In this document: positions 38,666-47,851 of the stretch, in pieces
Layout of the letters: every line of letters begins with the position of its first letter
Numbering within the stretch: the stretch's first letter is position 1
Assembly: GCF_023276655.1 (NCBI RefSeq)
Contig: NZ_JALGRK010000001.1
Coordinates: forward strand, 577,501-641,500
Length of the DNA stretch: 64,000 bases
Direction: 5' to 3'
Source of the DNA: Olsenella intestinalis
GTDB taxonomy: Bacteria > Actinomycetota > Coriobacteriia > Coriobacteriales > Atopobiaceae
Made by a program: the position numbers and the translations under genes
Notes under the pieces: model-generated
What the model saw: only the letters and a program-made list of their open reading frames with translations
Databases searched by the model: none
What the model was told of the DNA's origin: nothing

Positions 38666-38732
38666 TTGACTCTAAACAAAGAATTCTTAAAGTATCTTTT
38701 GGACATGAACCATTACGAGAAAAGACATGTCT
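38666..38732 (+). promoter_or_regulatory. Promoter and candidate GntR operator of the PTS/glycosidase operon
   Basis: TTGACT (38666-38671) and TAAAGT (38688-38693) are 16 bp apart. The perfect palindrome AGACATGTCT (38723-38732) lies about 30 bp after the -10, and a second, AAGAATTCTT, falls between the two boxes. This AT-rich intergenic region is the logical binding site for the divergent regulator. Confidence 0.6.
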
Positions 38733-38782
38733 AATATTGATTCGAACAAAGATGCTGCCGAGAGGATCGAGAGGAGATCGCG

Positions 38783-40216
38783 TTGCAGATGAGCAAGCTT
38801 CCCACAGACTTTTTCTTTGGTGCCGCCATGTCGGGCCCTCAGACCGAGGGTGCCTGGCGTCGCTTCGGAAAGGTCGACAATCTGTGGGATACCTGGTCCA
38901 ACGAGAGGATCGAGGACTTCCACAACCGGGTGGGGTCGTATGCGGGCAACGACTTCACCGACCGTCACAACGAGGACTTCGCCATCCTTCGCGACCTCGG
39001 CCTGACCTCGTGGCGCACCTCGATCCAGTGGTCGCGCCTCATGGACGCTGACGGGCGTGTCAACCCCGAGGGTGCGGCCTACTACCACGAGCTCTTCGCG
39101 GACGCCAAGAAGGCCGGCCTTGAGACCTTCGTGTGCCTGTACCACTTCGACATGCCGACCTACCTCTTCCGTCGCGGCGGCTGGGACAGCCGCGAGGTCG
39201 TCGAGGCCTATGGCAACTACGCCCGCGCGGCCCTCGAGGAGTTCGGCGGCGAAATCAAGTACTGGTTCACGTTCAACGAGCCGGTCGTGGAGCCCCAGAA
39301 CCGCTACACCTTCGGTGCCTGGTATCCCTTCCACCACGACTTCGCCGAGGCCAGGCGCGTGCAGTACGGCATCTCCCTGGCGCACTGCCTCGGCGTGGCG
39401 GCGTTTCGCGACCTCCAGGCCGCGGGCACGGTTCGCCCTGACGCCAAGATCGGCCTCATCAACTGCTTCACGCCGCCCTACACCCGCGAGAATCCCAGCG
39501 AGGCCGACCTCGAGGCCGTCCGCATGACCGACGGCATCGACAACCGCTGGTGGCTCGACCTCGTGACCAAGGGGACGCTCCCGCAGGACGTCATGGCGAC
39601 GCTTGCCGAGCGCGGCGTCGACGTCCCCGTCCGCCCGGGCGACGAGCAGATCCTCGCCCAGGGCCGCGTCGACTGGCTTGGGTTCAACTACTACCACCCG
39701 GCGCGCGTCCAGGCGCCGTCCTCCGACACGGACGAGTACGGCAACCCCGTCTTCGCGAGCGAGTACGTCTGGCCCGACGCCGTGATGAACGAGTCGCGCG
39801 GCTGGGAGATCTACCCCAAGGGAATCTACGACTTCGCGATGACCATGAAGCGCGACTACCCGGACCTCGAGTGGTACGTGTCCGAGAACGGCATCGGCAT
39901 CGAGGGGGAGGACTCCTCCAAGGACGCGTCCGGCGCCATTCAGGACGACTACCGGATCGACTTCGTCGGCCAGCACCTGCAGTGGATCGCCAAGGCGATC
40001 GAGGACGGCGCAAAGTGCCGCGGCTACCACTACTGGGCCGTCATCGACAACTGGTCCTGGAATAACGCCTTCAAGAACCGCTACGGGTTCGTCGAGGTGA
40101 ACCTCTCCGACAACTACAGCCGCCACCTCAAGAAGTCCGCCTCGTGGCTTCGCGAGGTCGCGACGACCCATGAGATTGCCCCTCATTCCGAGGGTTTTGT
40201 TTCTGAGTCTGCCTAA
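38783..40216 (+). CDS. GH1 6-phospho-beta-glycosidase
   Basis: 477 residues, glycoside hydrolase family 1. Acid/base E166 in TFNEP and nucleophile E368 in YVSENGIG (SENG instead of the commoner TENG) are both present, as are the N-terminal FFFGAAMSGPQTEGAW and the C-terminal YHYWAVIDNWSWNNAFKNRYG. It would cleave phosphorylated disaccharides delivered by the PTS. Start: TTG 38783 lies six nt after GAGGAG; ATG 38789 is the alternative. First gene of a four-gene operon. Confidence 0.92.
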   Translation: MQMSKLPTDFFFGAAMSGPQTEGAWRRFGKVDNLWDTWSNERIEDFHNRVGSYAGNDFTDRHNEDFAILRDLGLTSWRTSIQWSRLMDADGRVNPEGAAYYHELFADAKKAGLETFVCLYHFDMPTYLFRRGGWDSREVVEAYGNYARAALEEFGGEIKYWFTFNEPVVEPQNRYTFGAWYPFHHDFAEARRVQYGISLAHCLGVAAFRDLQAAGTVRPDAKIGLINCFTPPYTRENPSEADLEAVRMTDGIDNRWWLDLVTKGTLPQDVMATLAERGVDVPVRPGDEQILAQGRVDWLGFNYYHPARVQAPSSDTDEYGNPVFASEYVWPDAVMNESRGWEIYPKGIYDFAMTMKRDYPDLEWYVSENGIGIEGEDSSKDASGAIQDDYRIDFVGQHLQWIAKAIEDGAKCRGYHYWAVIDNWSWNNAFKNRYGFVEVNLSDNYSRHLKKSASWLREVATTHEIAPHSEGFVSESA

Positions 40217-40240
40217 AATACTCACGAAAGGAGAACAAGC

Positions 40241-41722
40241 ATGGCAGAGGGAAGTAAGGGACAGGCGTTCCTGGACAGGTTCGCCGAGGTCTCGGCAAGG
40301 ATCGGAAACCAGATTCATCTGAGGACCCTGCGTGATGCGTTCGCGACCATCATGCCGCTCTACATTCTTGCGGGCCTCGCGGTGCTGGTGAGCCAGGTGG
40401 TCATGCCCATGGTGCTCACCGGTGACGCGCTCACTTCCGCGCAGGTCTGGGGTGCGGCGATCAGCCTCGGCACCCTCAACTTCGCGGCAATCATCCTGGC
40501 CGGCGTGCTCGGCTATTGCTTCGCCGTCAACAAGCGCTTCGAGAACGCCATCGCCTGCGTCGTCGTCGGCATCTCCGCGTTCGTCATCATGATGCCGCAG
40601 ACCATCGTCGCGACCGTCGGCAACGCCGTCTATGCGACGAGCGCCTCCGACAAGACCGCGGCGACCGTGAGCTACGCGGTCGACTCCTTTGCGGGCTCCC
40701 TCAACATGCCGGACGGCTATGCCCTGACCGGCGTCGACGCGACGGGCGCCTTCGCCGCGACCAACACGGGCGCCAACGGCCTGTTCGGCGCGATCATCAT
40801 CGCCCTGCTCGCCGCCACGCTCTTCATCAAGCTGTCGAGCCTCGACAAGCTGAAGGTCAACCTCGGCGAGGGCGTGCCTCCCGCGGTCGCCGACTCCTTC
40901 AACGTCATGATCCCGATGCTGCTCACGCTCGCCGTCTTCGGCCTCGGCGCCGCCGTCCTCGCGGCTCTCGGTACCGACCTTCTGACCCTCATCGCGACGG
41001 GCATCGCCGCGCCGCTCAAGGGCCTCATGAACGCGGGCCCCTGGGCCGTCATCGTGATCTACACCTTCGCGAACCTCCTGTTTTGCCTCGGCATCCACCA
41101 GTCCACGATCTCGGGCGTCCTCGCCGAGCCGATCCTCACCATGCTGATCATCGACAACATGGCGACCTTCGCCTCCGGTCAGCCCGTCCCGCAGGACCAC
41201 TACATGAACATGCAGATCATCAACTCCTTCGCCCTCATCGGAGGCTCCGGCTGCACGCTCGCGCTCCTGCTCGACACCTTCCTCTTCTCCAAGAGCAAGT
41301 CCTCCAAGGAGGTCGCCAAGCTCGCCATCCTGCCGGGCCTCTTCAACATCAACGAGCCGGTCATCTACGGCTATCCCGTCGTCTTCAACCTGCCCCTCAT
41401 GATCCCGTTCGTCCTCGTCCCCGACCTTCTGATCGCCGCGACCTACGGCCTCACCTGCGCCGGCCTCATCGCCCCCTGCGTCGTCCAGGTGCCCTGGACC
41501 ACGCCTCCCGTGCTGAGCGCCCTGCTCGCCACCGCCGGCGACTGGCGCGCGGGCGTCTGGCAGGTCATCGAGATCGCGGGCGCCATGGCCATCTACCTGC
41601 CCTTCATCAAGGTCTCCGAGCGCGCTGCCAGGAAGCAGATGGAGCTCGGCGAGAAGGGCTCCAAGGCCGCTGACGTCCACACCCTCGACAAGACCTCCAA
41701 GGGCTCCGTCAAGGCTGCCTAA
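40241..41722 (+). CDS. Lac-family PTS EIIC permease (copy 2)
   Basis: 493 residues; same architecture and near-identical segments as EIIC copy 1 (36406), with an added hydrophilic C-terminal tail rich in Lys/Ala. About ten membrane helices; substrate-site loops LGIHQSTISGVLAEPIL and NINEPVIYGYPVVFN. ATG 40241 is preceded by GAAAGGAG. It sits between the glycosidase and EIIB, in the order typical for cellobiose/lactose-type systems. A perfect 11-bp GC hairpin follows. Confidence 0.94.
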   Translation: MAEGSKGQAFLDRFAEVSARIGNQIHLRTLRDAFATIMPLYILAGLAVLVSQVVMPMVLTGDALTSAQVWGAAISLGTLNFAAIILAGVLGYCFAVNKRFENAIACVVVGISAFVIMMPQTIVATVGNAVYATSASDKTAATVSYAVDSFAGSLNMPDGYALTGVDATGAFAATNTGANGLFGAIIIALLAATLFIKLSSLDKLKVNLGEGVPPAVADSFNVMIPMLLTLAVFGLGAAVLAALGTDLLTLIATGIAAPLKGLMNAGPWAVIVIYTFANLLFCLGIHQSTISGVLAEPILTMLIIDNMATFASGQPVPQDHYMNMQIINSFALIGGSGCTLALLLDTFLFSKSKSSKEVAKLAILPGLFNINEPVIYGYPVVFNLPLMIPFVLVPDLLIAATYGLTCAGLIAPCVVQVPWTTPPVLSALLATAGDWRAGVWQVIEIAGAMAIYLPFIKVSERAARKQMELGEKGSKAADVHTLDKTSKGSVKAA

Positions 41723-41730
41723 CCTCCTCA

Positions 41731-41756
41731 CGCGCCCGGCCTTCGGGCCGGGCGCG
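41731..41756 (+). other. Intercistronic hairpin between EIIC and EIIB
   Basis: CGCGCCCGGCC (41731-41741), TTCG loop, GGCCGGGCGCG (41746-41756): a perfect 11-bp stem with no T tract. It could stabilise mRNA ends or partially reduce downstream expression rather than terminate. Confidence 0.6.
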
Positions 41757-41807
41757 CCCCCGTCCGCCACGACCGCACGACTTCGAACTCTTGCGAAAGG
41801 ACCCGAA

Positions 41808-42107
41808 ATGAACATTCTGCTCGCCTGCAACGCCGGCATGTCCACCAGCCTGCTTGTCCAGAAGATGCGCCAGGAGGCCGAGGCCCAGGGCCTCGACGCC
41901 ACCATCGAGGCCAAGCCGCTCAACAAGGCGCTCGAGTCGGTCGCCGACTTCGACATCCTCATGCTGGGGCCCCAGATCTCCTACGCGAAGGCCGAGGCCG
42001 AGCAGTTCGCCGACGGCAAGCCCGTCCTCGTCATCCCGATGTCCGACTACGGCCGCATGAACGCCAAGGGCATCATCGCCGAGGCCGTCGCGGCCCTCGA
42101 GGCCTAG
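41808..42107 (+). CDS. Lac-family PTS EIIB component
   Basis: 99 residues. Phospho-carrier with active cysteine C7 in LLACNAGMSTS, receiving phosphate from EIIA and passing it to the sugar in EIIC. The rest (LMLGPQISYAKAEAEQF, VIPMSDYGRMN) matches cellobiose/chitobiose IIB. ATG 41808 follows GAAAGGACCCGAA. EIIA begins 17 bp after the stop. Confidence 0.95.
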   Translation: MNILLACNAGMSTSLLVQKMRQEAEAQGLDATIEAKPLNKALESVADFDILMLGPQISYAKAEAEQFADGKPVLVIPMSDYGRMNAKGIIAEAVAALEA

Positions 42108-42123
42108 CGGGGAGGTGAGTCGC

Positions 42124-42477
42124 ATGACCGAGAAGAGCGAGCAGCCGCAGCCCGAGGAGGGCATGGGTGCGATGGAGGAGGCGTGCTTCCAGATCATCGC
42201 CTCCGTCGGCACCGCAAAGTCCCTGTTCATCGAGGCCATCGGCCAGGCCAAGGCCGGCAAGTTCGATGAGGCCCGCGCCAGCATCGAGGAGGGCGACAAG
42301 ATCTTCGTCGAGGGACACGGCGTGCACCTGTCGCTCCTGCAGCAGGACGCCGCCGGCGTGGGGAGCACCAACGTGCCGCTTCTGCTGGTCCACTCCGAGG
42401 ACCAGCTCATGCAGGCCGAGACCTTCCGCATCCTCGCGAACGAGTTCATCGACCTCTACGAGAAGGTCCTGGGCTAG
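42124..42477 (+). CDS. Lac-family PTS EIIA component
   Basis: 117 residues, helical trimer-type IIA. Active His is H90 in LLLVHSEDQLM; the usual second His (HAQDHLM) is Gln. An extra 15-residue acidic N-terminus precedes MEEACFQIIASVG. ATG 42124 lies eight nt after GGAGG; GTG 42115 is unlikely since it overlaps the SD. Codons 2-5 contain a decamer copy (T-E-K-S). Last gene of the operon, followed by a terminator. Confidence 0.93.
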   Translation: MTEKSEQPQPEEGMGAMEEACFQIIASVGTAKSLFIEAIGQAKAGKFDEARASIEEGDKIFVEGHGVHLSLLQQDAAGVGSTNVPLLLVHSEDQLMQAETFRILANEFIDLYEKVLG

Positions 42478-42505
42478 CGCCCCACAAGCACGTACCGACC
42501 TCGGG

Positions 42506-42543
42506 CCCCGGCGCACTCGCTGCGTCGGGGTCTGCTCTTCTCG
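42506..42543 (+). terminator. Terminator of the PTS operon ending in a decamer
   Basis: CCCCGGCGCA (42506-42515) pairs with TGCGTCGGGG (42521-42530), one wobble, followed by TCT and the decamer GCTCTTCTCG (42534-42543) as the pyrimidine-rich tail. Confidence 0.65.
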
Positions 42544-42691
42544 GCCGCCGAGCGCCCGGGGGTGCACGGTTCCTCCACCTCTCGGCGCAATCTTTCCCGT
42601 CCTTGTTTCAATTGACCCGAGTGGGGTACACAATTGGAGTGCAACCGAGGGCCGCCCCTGGCGGCGGCCAGTGATTTGGGAAGGATGGGCC

Positions 42692-45298
42692 ATGTTCGAG
42701 AAGTTCACCGACAAAGCCCGCAAGGTCATGAGCCTCGCGACGGAGGAGGCGCGCGCCCAGGGCAAGATGTACGTGGGCACCGAGCACCTCCTGCTCGCGC
42801 TCATCAAGGAGGGCGAGGGCGTCGCCGCCCAGGCGCTCTCCAAGCTCGACGTCACCTACGACGAGGTGATCGCCACCATCAAGGAGATCTCCACCGATGA
42901 GGCGGAGCCTCCCTCGGGCGGGCACATCCCGTACACGCCGCGCGCCAAGCGCGTGCTCGAGGACGCCTACCGCGAGATGATGGCCCGCGGCCAGTCCTAC
43001 ATCGCGACCGAGCACCTGCTGCTCGGCGTCGTCGCCGAGGGCGACGGCCGCGCGATGACGGCGCTCGGCCGCATGGGCGTCTCCGGCGACGCGGTCCGCA
43101 ACGCCGTGGACGAGCTCCTCGAGAAGGACGGCACCAACGACACCTCGCACGTCGGCTCCGACGTGGGCTTCGGCCCGCAGTTCATGGGCGCCGGCATGCC
43201 CGGCCAGTCGTCCGGCCCCGGCGAGGGCTCGATGCTCGAGCAGTTCGGCCGCAACCTCACCAAGCTCGCCGCCGACGGCAAGCTCGACCCCGTCATCGGG
43301 CGCGACCGCGAGGTCGAGCGCGTGATGCAGGTGCTCGCGCGCCGCCAGAAGAACAACCCGCTCATCCTCGGCGACCCGGGCGTGGGCAAGACGGCCATCG
43401 TCGAGGGGCTCGCGCAGCTCGTCGCCGGCGGCAACGTCCCCGACATCCTGCGCTCCAAGCAGCTCTGGACCCTCGACATCGCCTCGCTCGTCGCCGGCTC
43501 GAAGTATCGCGGCGAGTTCGAGGAGCGCATGAAGAAGGTCATCGCCGAGGTGATGGACGACGAGGACATCATCCTGTTCATCGACGAGATCCACACCATC
43601 ATCGGCGCCGGCTCCGCCGAGGGCTCCATCGACGCCGCCTCGATCCTCAAGCCGCCGCTGTCCCGCGGCGAGATCCAGGTCATCGGCGCCACCACCGCCG
43701 AGGAGTACCGCAAGCACATCGAGAAGGACTCCGCCCTCGAGAGGCGCTTCCAGCCGGTCTACATCGGCGAGCCCACCCCCGAGGACACCCTCGAGATCCT
43801 CCACGGCCTGCAGGCCGCCTACGAGGCGCACCACCACGTGCGCTACACCGAGGAGGCCCTCGCCGCCTCGGTCACGCTCTCGAACCGCTACGTGCAGGAC
43901 CGCTTCCTGCCCGACAAGGCGATCGACGTGATCGACGAGGCCGGTGCGCGCACCCGCGTCCACAAGATGAGCCTTCCGCCCGAGCTCGCCCAGGTCGACG
44001 AGGAGCTGCGTCGCATCTCCGACGAGAAGACCAAGGCAGCCGACGCCCAGGAGTTCGAGGAGGCCGCGCGCCTGCGCGACCGCGAGAAGGAGCTCGCGGC
44101 CAAGCGCGACGAGCTCGAGAAGGCGTGGCGTGAGAAGCAGGACGCCAACTACGTCGTCGTCGACGAGTCCAACATCGCCGACGTCGTCTCCGACATCACG
44201 GGCGTGCCCGTCTCCAACCTTACCGAGGCCGAGGCGTCCAAGCTCCTGCGCTGCGAGGACGCGCTCCACCAGCGAGTCGTCGGGCAGGACGAGGCCGTCA
44301 CCAAGGTGGCCAAGGCCATCCGCCGCAGCCGCTCCCCGCTCAAGGACCCGCGCCGTCCCGGCGGCTCGTTCATCTTCCTGGGCCCCTCGGGCGTGGGCAA
44401 GACCGAGCTCGCCAAGTCGCTCGCCGAGTTCCTCTTCGGCAGCGAGGACGCGCTCATCTCCTTCGACATGTCCGAGTTCATGGAGAAGCACACCGTCTCC
44501 AAGCTCATCGGTGCGCCTCCCGGGTACGTCGGCTACGACGAGGGTGGCGAGCTGACCAAGGCCGTGCGCCGTCGTCCGTACTCGGTGGTTCTGTTCGACG
44601 AGATCGAGAAGGCCCACCCCGACGTGTTCAACGTGCTTTTGCAGATCCTCGACGAGGGTCGCCTGAGCGACGGCCAGGGTCGCGTGGTCGACTTCTCCAA
44701 CACGGTCATCATCATGACGTCGAACATCGGCGCGCGCGAGATCGCACAGACGGCGCCCATGGGCTTCAGCTCCCAGGGCAATGGTGGCCTCTCCGACAAG
44801 GAGATCCGCAGCCGCGTCGAGAGCGAGCTCAAGAAGCTCTTCCGCCCGGAGTTCCTCAACCGCGTCGACGAGATCGTCGTCTTCAAGTCGCTCACGTCCG
44901 AGCAGCTGCGCGGCATCGTCGACCTCATGGTGCGCGAGCTTCGCAACCGCCTCATCGCGCAGGGCATGTCGATCGATTTGACCGATGCCGCCCGCGACTT
45001 CATCGCGAAGGAGGGCACCGACCCCATCTTCGGCGCCCGCCCGCTGCGCCGCGCGATCCAGACGCTCATCGAGGACCCGCTCTCAGAGGAGCTCCTCATG
45101 GGCAAGTGGGGCGCCGGCTCCATCATCTCCGTCGATTCCGACGGCGAGAAGATCGTGTTCTCCAAGGGTGAGGGCGAGATCCCGGCCCTGGAGGAGCGCG
45201 TCCATATGGAGCTCCCGCGCGCCCGCGAGCGCTGGTCGAGCGAGCCCAGCCGCCCCACGCGCACCTCGTCGGGTGACAGCGCAAGTTCTGCGGACTAG
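42692..45298 (+). CDS. clpC: ATP-dependent Clp protease ATP-binding subunit ClpC
   Basis: 868 residues. AAA+ unfoldase that feeds ClpP. Two Clp_N repeats (about 1-145), AAA-1 with Walker A GDPGVGKTA (near 227) and LFIDEIHT, a UVR/M-domain coiled coil (near 420-470), AAA-2 with GPSGVGKTE (near 566), and a C-terminal D2-small domain. ATG 42692 follows GGGAAGGATGGG. The ctsR-mcsA-mcsB genes that usually precede it are missing, so its control differs from Bacillus. Confidence 0.97.
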   Translation: MFEKFTDKARKVMSLATEEARAQGKMYVGTEHLLLALIKEGEGVAAQALSKLDVTYDEVIATIKEISTDEAEPPSGGHIPYTPRAKRVLEDAYREMMARGQSYIATEHLLLGVVAEGDGRAMTALGRMGVSGDAVRNAVDELLEKDGTNDTSHVGSDVGFGPQFMGAGMPGQSSGPGEGSMLEQFGRNLTKLAADGKLDPVIGRDREVERVMQVLARRQKNNPLILGDPGVGKTAIVEGLAQLVAGGNVPDILRSKQLWTLDIASLVAGSKYRGEFEERMKKVIAEVMDDEDIILFIDEIHTIIGAGSAEGSIDAASILKPPLSRGEIQVIGATTAEEYRKHIEKDSALERRFQPVYIGEPTPEDTLEILHGLQAAYEAHHHVRYTEEALAASVTLSNRYVQDRFLPDKAIDVIDEAGARTRVHKMSLPPELAQVDEELRRISDEKTKAADAQEFEEAARLRDREKELAAKRDELEKAWREKQDANYVVVDESNIADVVSDITGVPVSNLTEAEASKLLRCEDALHQRVVGQDEAVTKVAKAIRRSRSPLKDPRRPGGSFIFLGPSGVGKTELAKSLAEFLFGSEDALISFDMSEFMEKHTVSKLIGAPPGYVGYDEGGELTKAVRRRPYSVVLFDEIEKAHPDVFNVLLQILDEGRLSDGQGRVVDFSNTVIIMTSNIGAREIAQTAPMGFSSQGNGGLSDKEIRSRVESELKKLFRPEFLNRVDEIVVFKSLTSEQLRGIVDLMVRELRNRLIAQGMSIDLTDAARDFIAKEGTDPIFGARPLRRAIQTLIEDPLSEELLMGKWGAGSIISVDSDGEKIVFSKGEGEIPALEERVHMELPRARERWSSEPSRPTRTSSGDSASSAD

Positions 45299-45332
45299 TG
45301 CGCCCGGCGCCAATGTGCGACCGGAGCCGTCA

Positions 45333-45376
45333 TATACTGTAGGGGAATGTCACGCTGGCCCGCATTGCGGGCCAGC
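45333..45376 (+). promoter_or_regulatory. disA upstream -10 box and leader hairpin
   Basis: TATACT at 45333-45338 is a likely -10. A perfect 10-bp hairpin GCTGGCCCGC (45354-45363)/GCGGGCCAGC (45367-45376) with a 3-nt loop lies between it and the GGAGGT of disA (45385-45390). It could be a clpC terminator without T tract or an RNA element in the disA 5' UTR. Confidence 0.5.
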
Positions 45377-45395
45377 TTCAATACGGAGGTGAGTG

Positions 45396-46472
45396 ATGGA
45401 TCGCATCGACGCGGAGAACGTTGCGCCAGACACGCGGGAGCGCATGCGGGCCGCCATCAGGCAGACGGCCCCGGGCACCTCGCTTCGCCATGCCCTCGAC
45501 ATGATCATCGCGGGGCGCATGGGCGCGCTCATCTGCATCGGCGACACCAACGCGGTGCTCGCGACCGGTGACGATGGCTTCCGCCTCGACATCTCGTTCA
45601 CCGCGAACCGCCTCTTCGAGCTCTCCAAGATGGACGGCGCCATCGTCGTCGACAAGAGCCTCACCCAGATCCTGCGCGCGAATTACCACCTGAACCCCGA
45701 CCCGTCGCTGCCGACCTCCGAGACCGGCATGCGCCATCGCACCGCGGCCCGCATGAGCCTGCTCACGCGCGCCATGGTCATCTCGGTGTCGGAGCGCCGC
45801 CAGGTCGTCACCGTCTACATCGACGGCAAGGGCCACCAGCTTCGCTCGGTCGCCGAGGTCATGGCGTCGGTCAATCAGCTGCTCGTCTCGCTGCAGAGCA
45901 CGCGCGCCCAGCTCGACCGCTCGCTGCTGCGCCTCACGACCCTCGAGCTCGACAACTACGTCACCCTCTCCGACATCACCGACACCATCTACCTCTTCGA
46001 GGTCCTGATGACCGTCGCCGACTCGCTCGCCGACCTCATCCTCGAGCTCGGTCGCGAGGGCAAGACCATCGCCATGCAGCGCGAGGAGTTCATCGGCGGC
46101 ATGTCCGACGTCTACACGCTGCTCATCCGCGACTACGCCCGCGACTCCAGCGAGGAGAACGCGCGCGCCATCCGCGAGGCGCTGCACGAGACGGCCAACG
46201 AGAAGCTGCGCAGCTCCAAGCGCGTGGGTGCTCTTCTCGGCTTCGAGGACCGCAACGAGGACACGATCATGCGCCCGCTCGGCCTGCGCACCCTCTCGAA
46301 CGTCTCCGTCGTGCGCGAGGGCATGGCCGACAAGATCGTCGACGAGTACGGCTCCCTGCAGAAGCTGCTCGACGACATCGAGCAGAACCCGTCGCGCCTC
46401 GACCGCGTGGGCGTCGACAACCCGTCCATCCTGGCCGACAGCCTCTACCGCATGTGGGGCAAGCGCGCATGA
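45396..46472 (+). CDS. disA: Diadenylate cyclase DisA (DNA integrity scanning)
   Basis: 358 residues. Makes c-di-AMP from two ATP. Catalytic DAC domain motifs D80-G81-A82 and R113-H114-R115 are intact; a helical linker and C-terminal HhH-type DNA-binding region (about 290-355) complete the octamer-forming architecture. ATG 45396 lies five nt after GGAGGT. ispD overlaps its stop (ATGA). radA, the usual partner, is not adjacent. Confidence 0.95.
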   Translation: MDRIDAENVAPDTRERMRAAIRQTAPGTSLRHALDMIIAGRMGALICIGDTNAVLATGDDGFRLDISFTANRLFELSKMDGAIVVDKSLTQILRANYHLNPDPSLPTSETGMRHRTAARMSLLTRAMVISVSERRQVVTVYIDGKGHQLRSVAEVMASVNQLLVSLQSTRAQLDRSLLRLTTLELDNYVTLSDITDTIYLFEVLMTVADSLADLILELGREGKTIAMQREEFIGGMSDVYTLLIRDYARDSSEENARAIREALHETANEKLRSSKRVGALLGFEDRNEDTIMRPLGLRTLSNVSVVREGMADKIVDEYGSLQKLLDDIEQNPSRLDRVGVDNPSILADSLYRMWGKRA

Positions 46473-47275
46473 GCGGGGCCGAGTCAGGAACGCTTGCGCG
46501 GCCCGAGGCGGTCGCGGAGTCCGCGCGCGTGGCGGACACCTGCGCCGTCGTCGTGGCGGGAGGCCTCGGCCTGCGCTTCGGCGACCCCAAGGGCAAGCAG
46601 TACGTCGACCTCTGCGGTCTGCCGATCGCGAGCTGGGCGATCCTCGCGATCGACCGCGCGCCGTCGGTCGGGCACATCGTGGTGGTGTGCTCGCCCGAGC
46701 GTGAGGAGGAGATGCGCCGTGACGTGCTCGGCAGCATCAGCCTGACCTGCGAGGTGACGATCGCGCACGCCGGCGCCACGCGTCAGGACTCGGTGCGCTC
46801 CGGCCTCGCGGCCGTGCCCCGCGAGTACCCGATCGTCGCGATCCACGACGCGGCCCGCCCGCTCGTCACCTCCGAGACCGTGGAGGCCGCCGTCGCGCGC
46901 GTCCGCGGCGACGAGACCGTGGTCGGCGCCATCTGCGCGGCCCGCATGACCGACACCATCAAGCTCGTGGAGGACTCCACCATCGTGGCGACCCCCGAGC
47001 GCGGCTTCTACTGGTCGGCGCAGACCCCGCAGGTCTTCAGGACCCTCGACATCGTCCGTGCGCACGCGCTCGCGAGCCGCGACGCCGTGGTCGCCACCGA
47101 CGACGCCTCGCTCATCGAGCGCACGGGCGGCCGCGTGGTCTGCGTCGAGTCGCCGCGCGACAACATCAAGGTCACCATGCCCGAGGACCTCGCCGTCGCG
47201 CGCGCCCTCATGGAGCACCGCCTGATCGAGGAGGGCTGCGGCACCGACTTCGCGCAGGGGGGCGATTCGCTGTGA
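46469..47275 (+). CDS. ispD: 2-C-methyl-D-erythritol 4-phosphate cytidylyltransferase
   Basis: 268 residues. Third step of the MEP pathway. The CTP loop VVVAGGLGLRFGDPKGKQY (about 33-51) has two extra residues between Pro-Lys and Lys-Gln relative to the common PKQ form. AHAGATRQDSVRSGL, HDAARPLV and the C-terminal NIKVTMPEDLAVA are canonical. It overlaps disA (ATGA) and ispF (TGATG), so translation is coupled. A 25-residue N-terminal extension precedes the fold. Confidence 0.95.
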   Translation: MSGAESGTLARPEAVAESARVADTCAVVVAGGLGLRFGDPKGKQYVDLCGLPIASWAILAIDRAPSVGHIVVVCSPEREEEMRRDVLGSISLTCEVTIAHAGATRQDSVRSGLAAVPREYPIVAIHDAARPLVTSETVEAAVARVRGDETVVGAICAARMTDTIKLVEDSTIVATPERGFYWSAQTPQVFRTLDIVRAHALASRDAVVATDDASLIERTGGRVVCVESPRDNIKVTMPEDLAVARALMEHRLIEEGCGTDFAQGGDSL

Positions 47276-47790
47276 TGCGCATTGGCCATGGCTTCGACGT
47301 GCACGCCTTCGCGGAGGGCCGCCGCCTCATCCTGGGCGGCGTCGACATCCCGGCCGAGCGCGGCCTCCTGGGCCACTCCGACGCCGACGTGCTGACGCAC
47401 GCTCTCATGGACGCCATCCTCGGCGCCCTGCGCGAGGGTGACATCGGCCAGCTCTTCCCCGATGACGACCCGGCGTTTGAGGGGGCGGATTCGCTCGCTC
47501 TTCTCGCCCGCGTCATGGACGTCGTGCGGCAGAGAGGAGCGCGCGTCCTCGACTGCGACTGCACCGTGGCTGCGCAGGCGCCCAAGCTCGCGCCCCATCG
47601 CGAGCAGATGCGCGCCAACCTGGCCTGCGCCATGGGCCTGCCCGTGAGCTGCGTGGGCGTGAAGGCGACCACCACCGAGCGCCTCGGGTTCGTCGGCCGC
47701 AAGGAGGGCATCTGCGCCTGGGCCGTCGTCCTGCTCGACGACGCCTGCGGCGATTTAGGGGACGCACCTGCGAAGCGTTACAATCGCTAA
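47275..47790 (+). CDS. ispF: 2-C-methyl-D-erythritol 2,4-cyclodiphosphate synthase
   Basis: 171 residues. Cyclises CDP-ME2P. Metal ligands are visible in GHGFDVHAF (D8, H10) and the loop LLGHSDADVLTHALMDAILGA; the C-terminal GVKATTTERLGFVGRKEGICAWAV (in part) is the family signature. ATG 47275 overlaps the ispD stop by one base. It is slightly longer than usual at the C-terminus. Confidence 0.96.
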   Translation: MRIGHGFDVHAFAEGRRLILGGVDIPAERGLLGHSDADVLTHALMDAILGALREGDIGQLFPDDDPAFEGADSLALLARVMDVVRQRGARVLDCDCTVAAQAPKLAPHREQMRANLACAMGLPVSCVGVKATTTERLGFVGRKEGICAWAVVLLDDACGDLGDAPAKRYNR

Positions 47791-47851
47791 CTACGTTTAG
47801 GCAGCGCGAGCCCGGGGCCGCCCGTCGCCCGCCTGCATGCAAGGAGAGACG

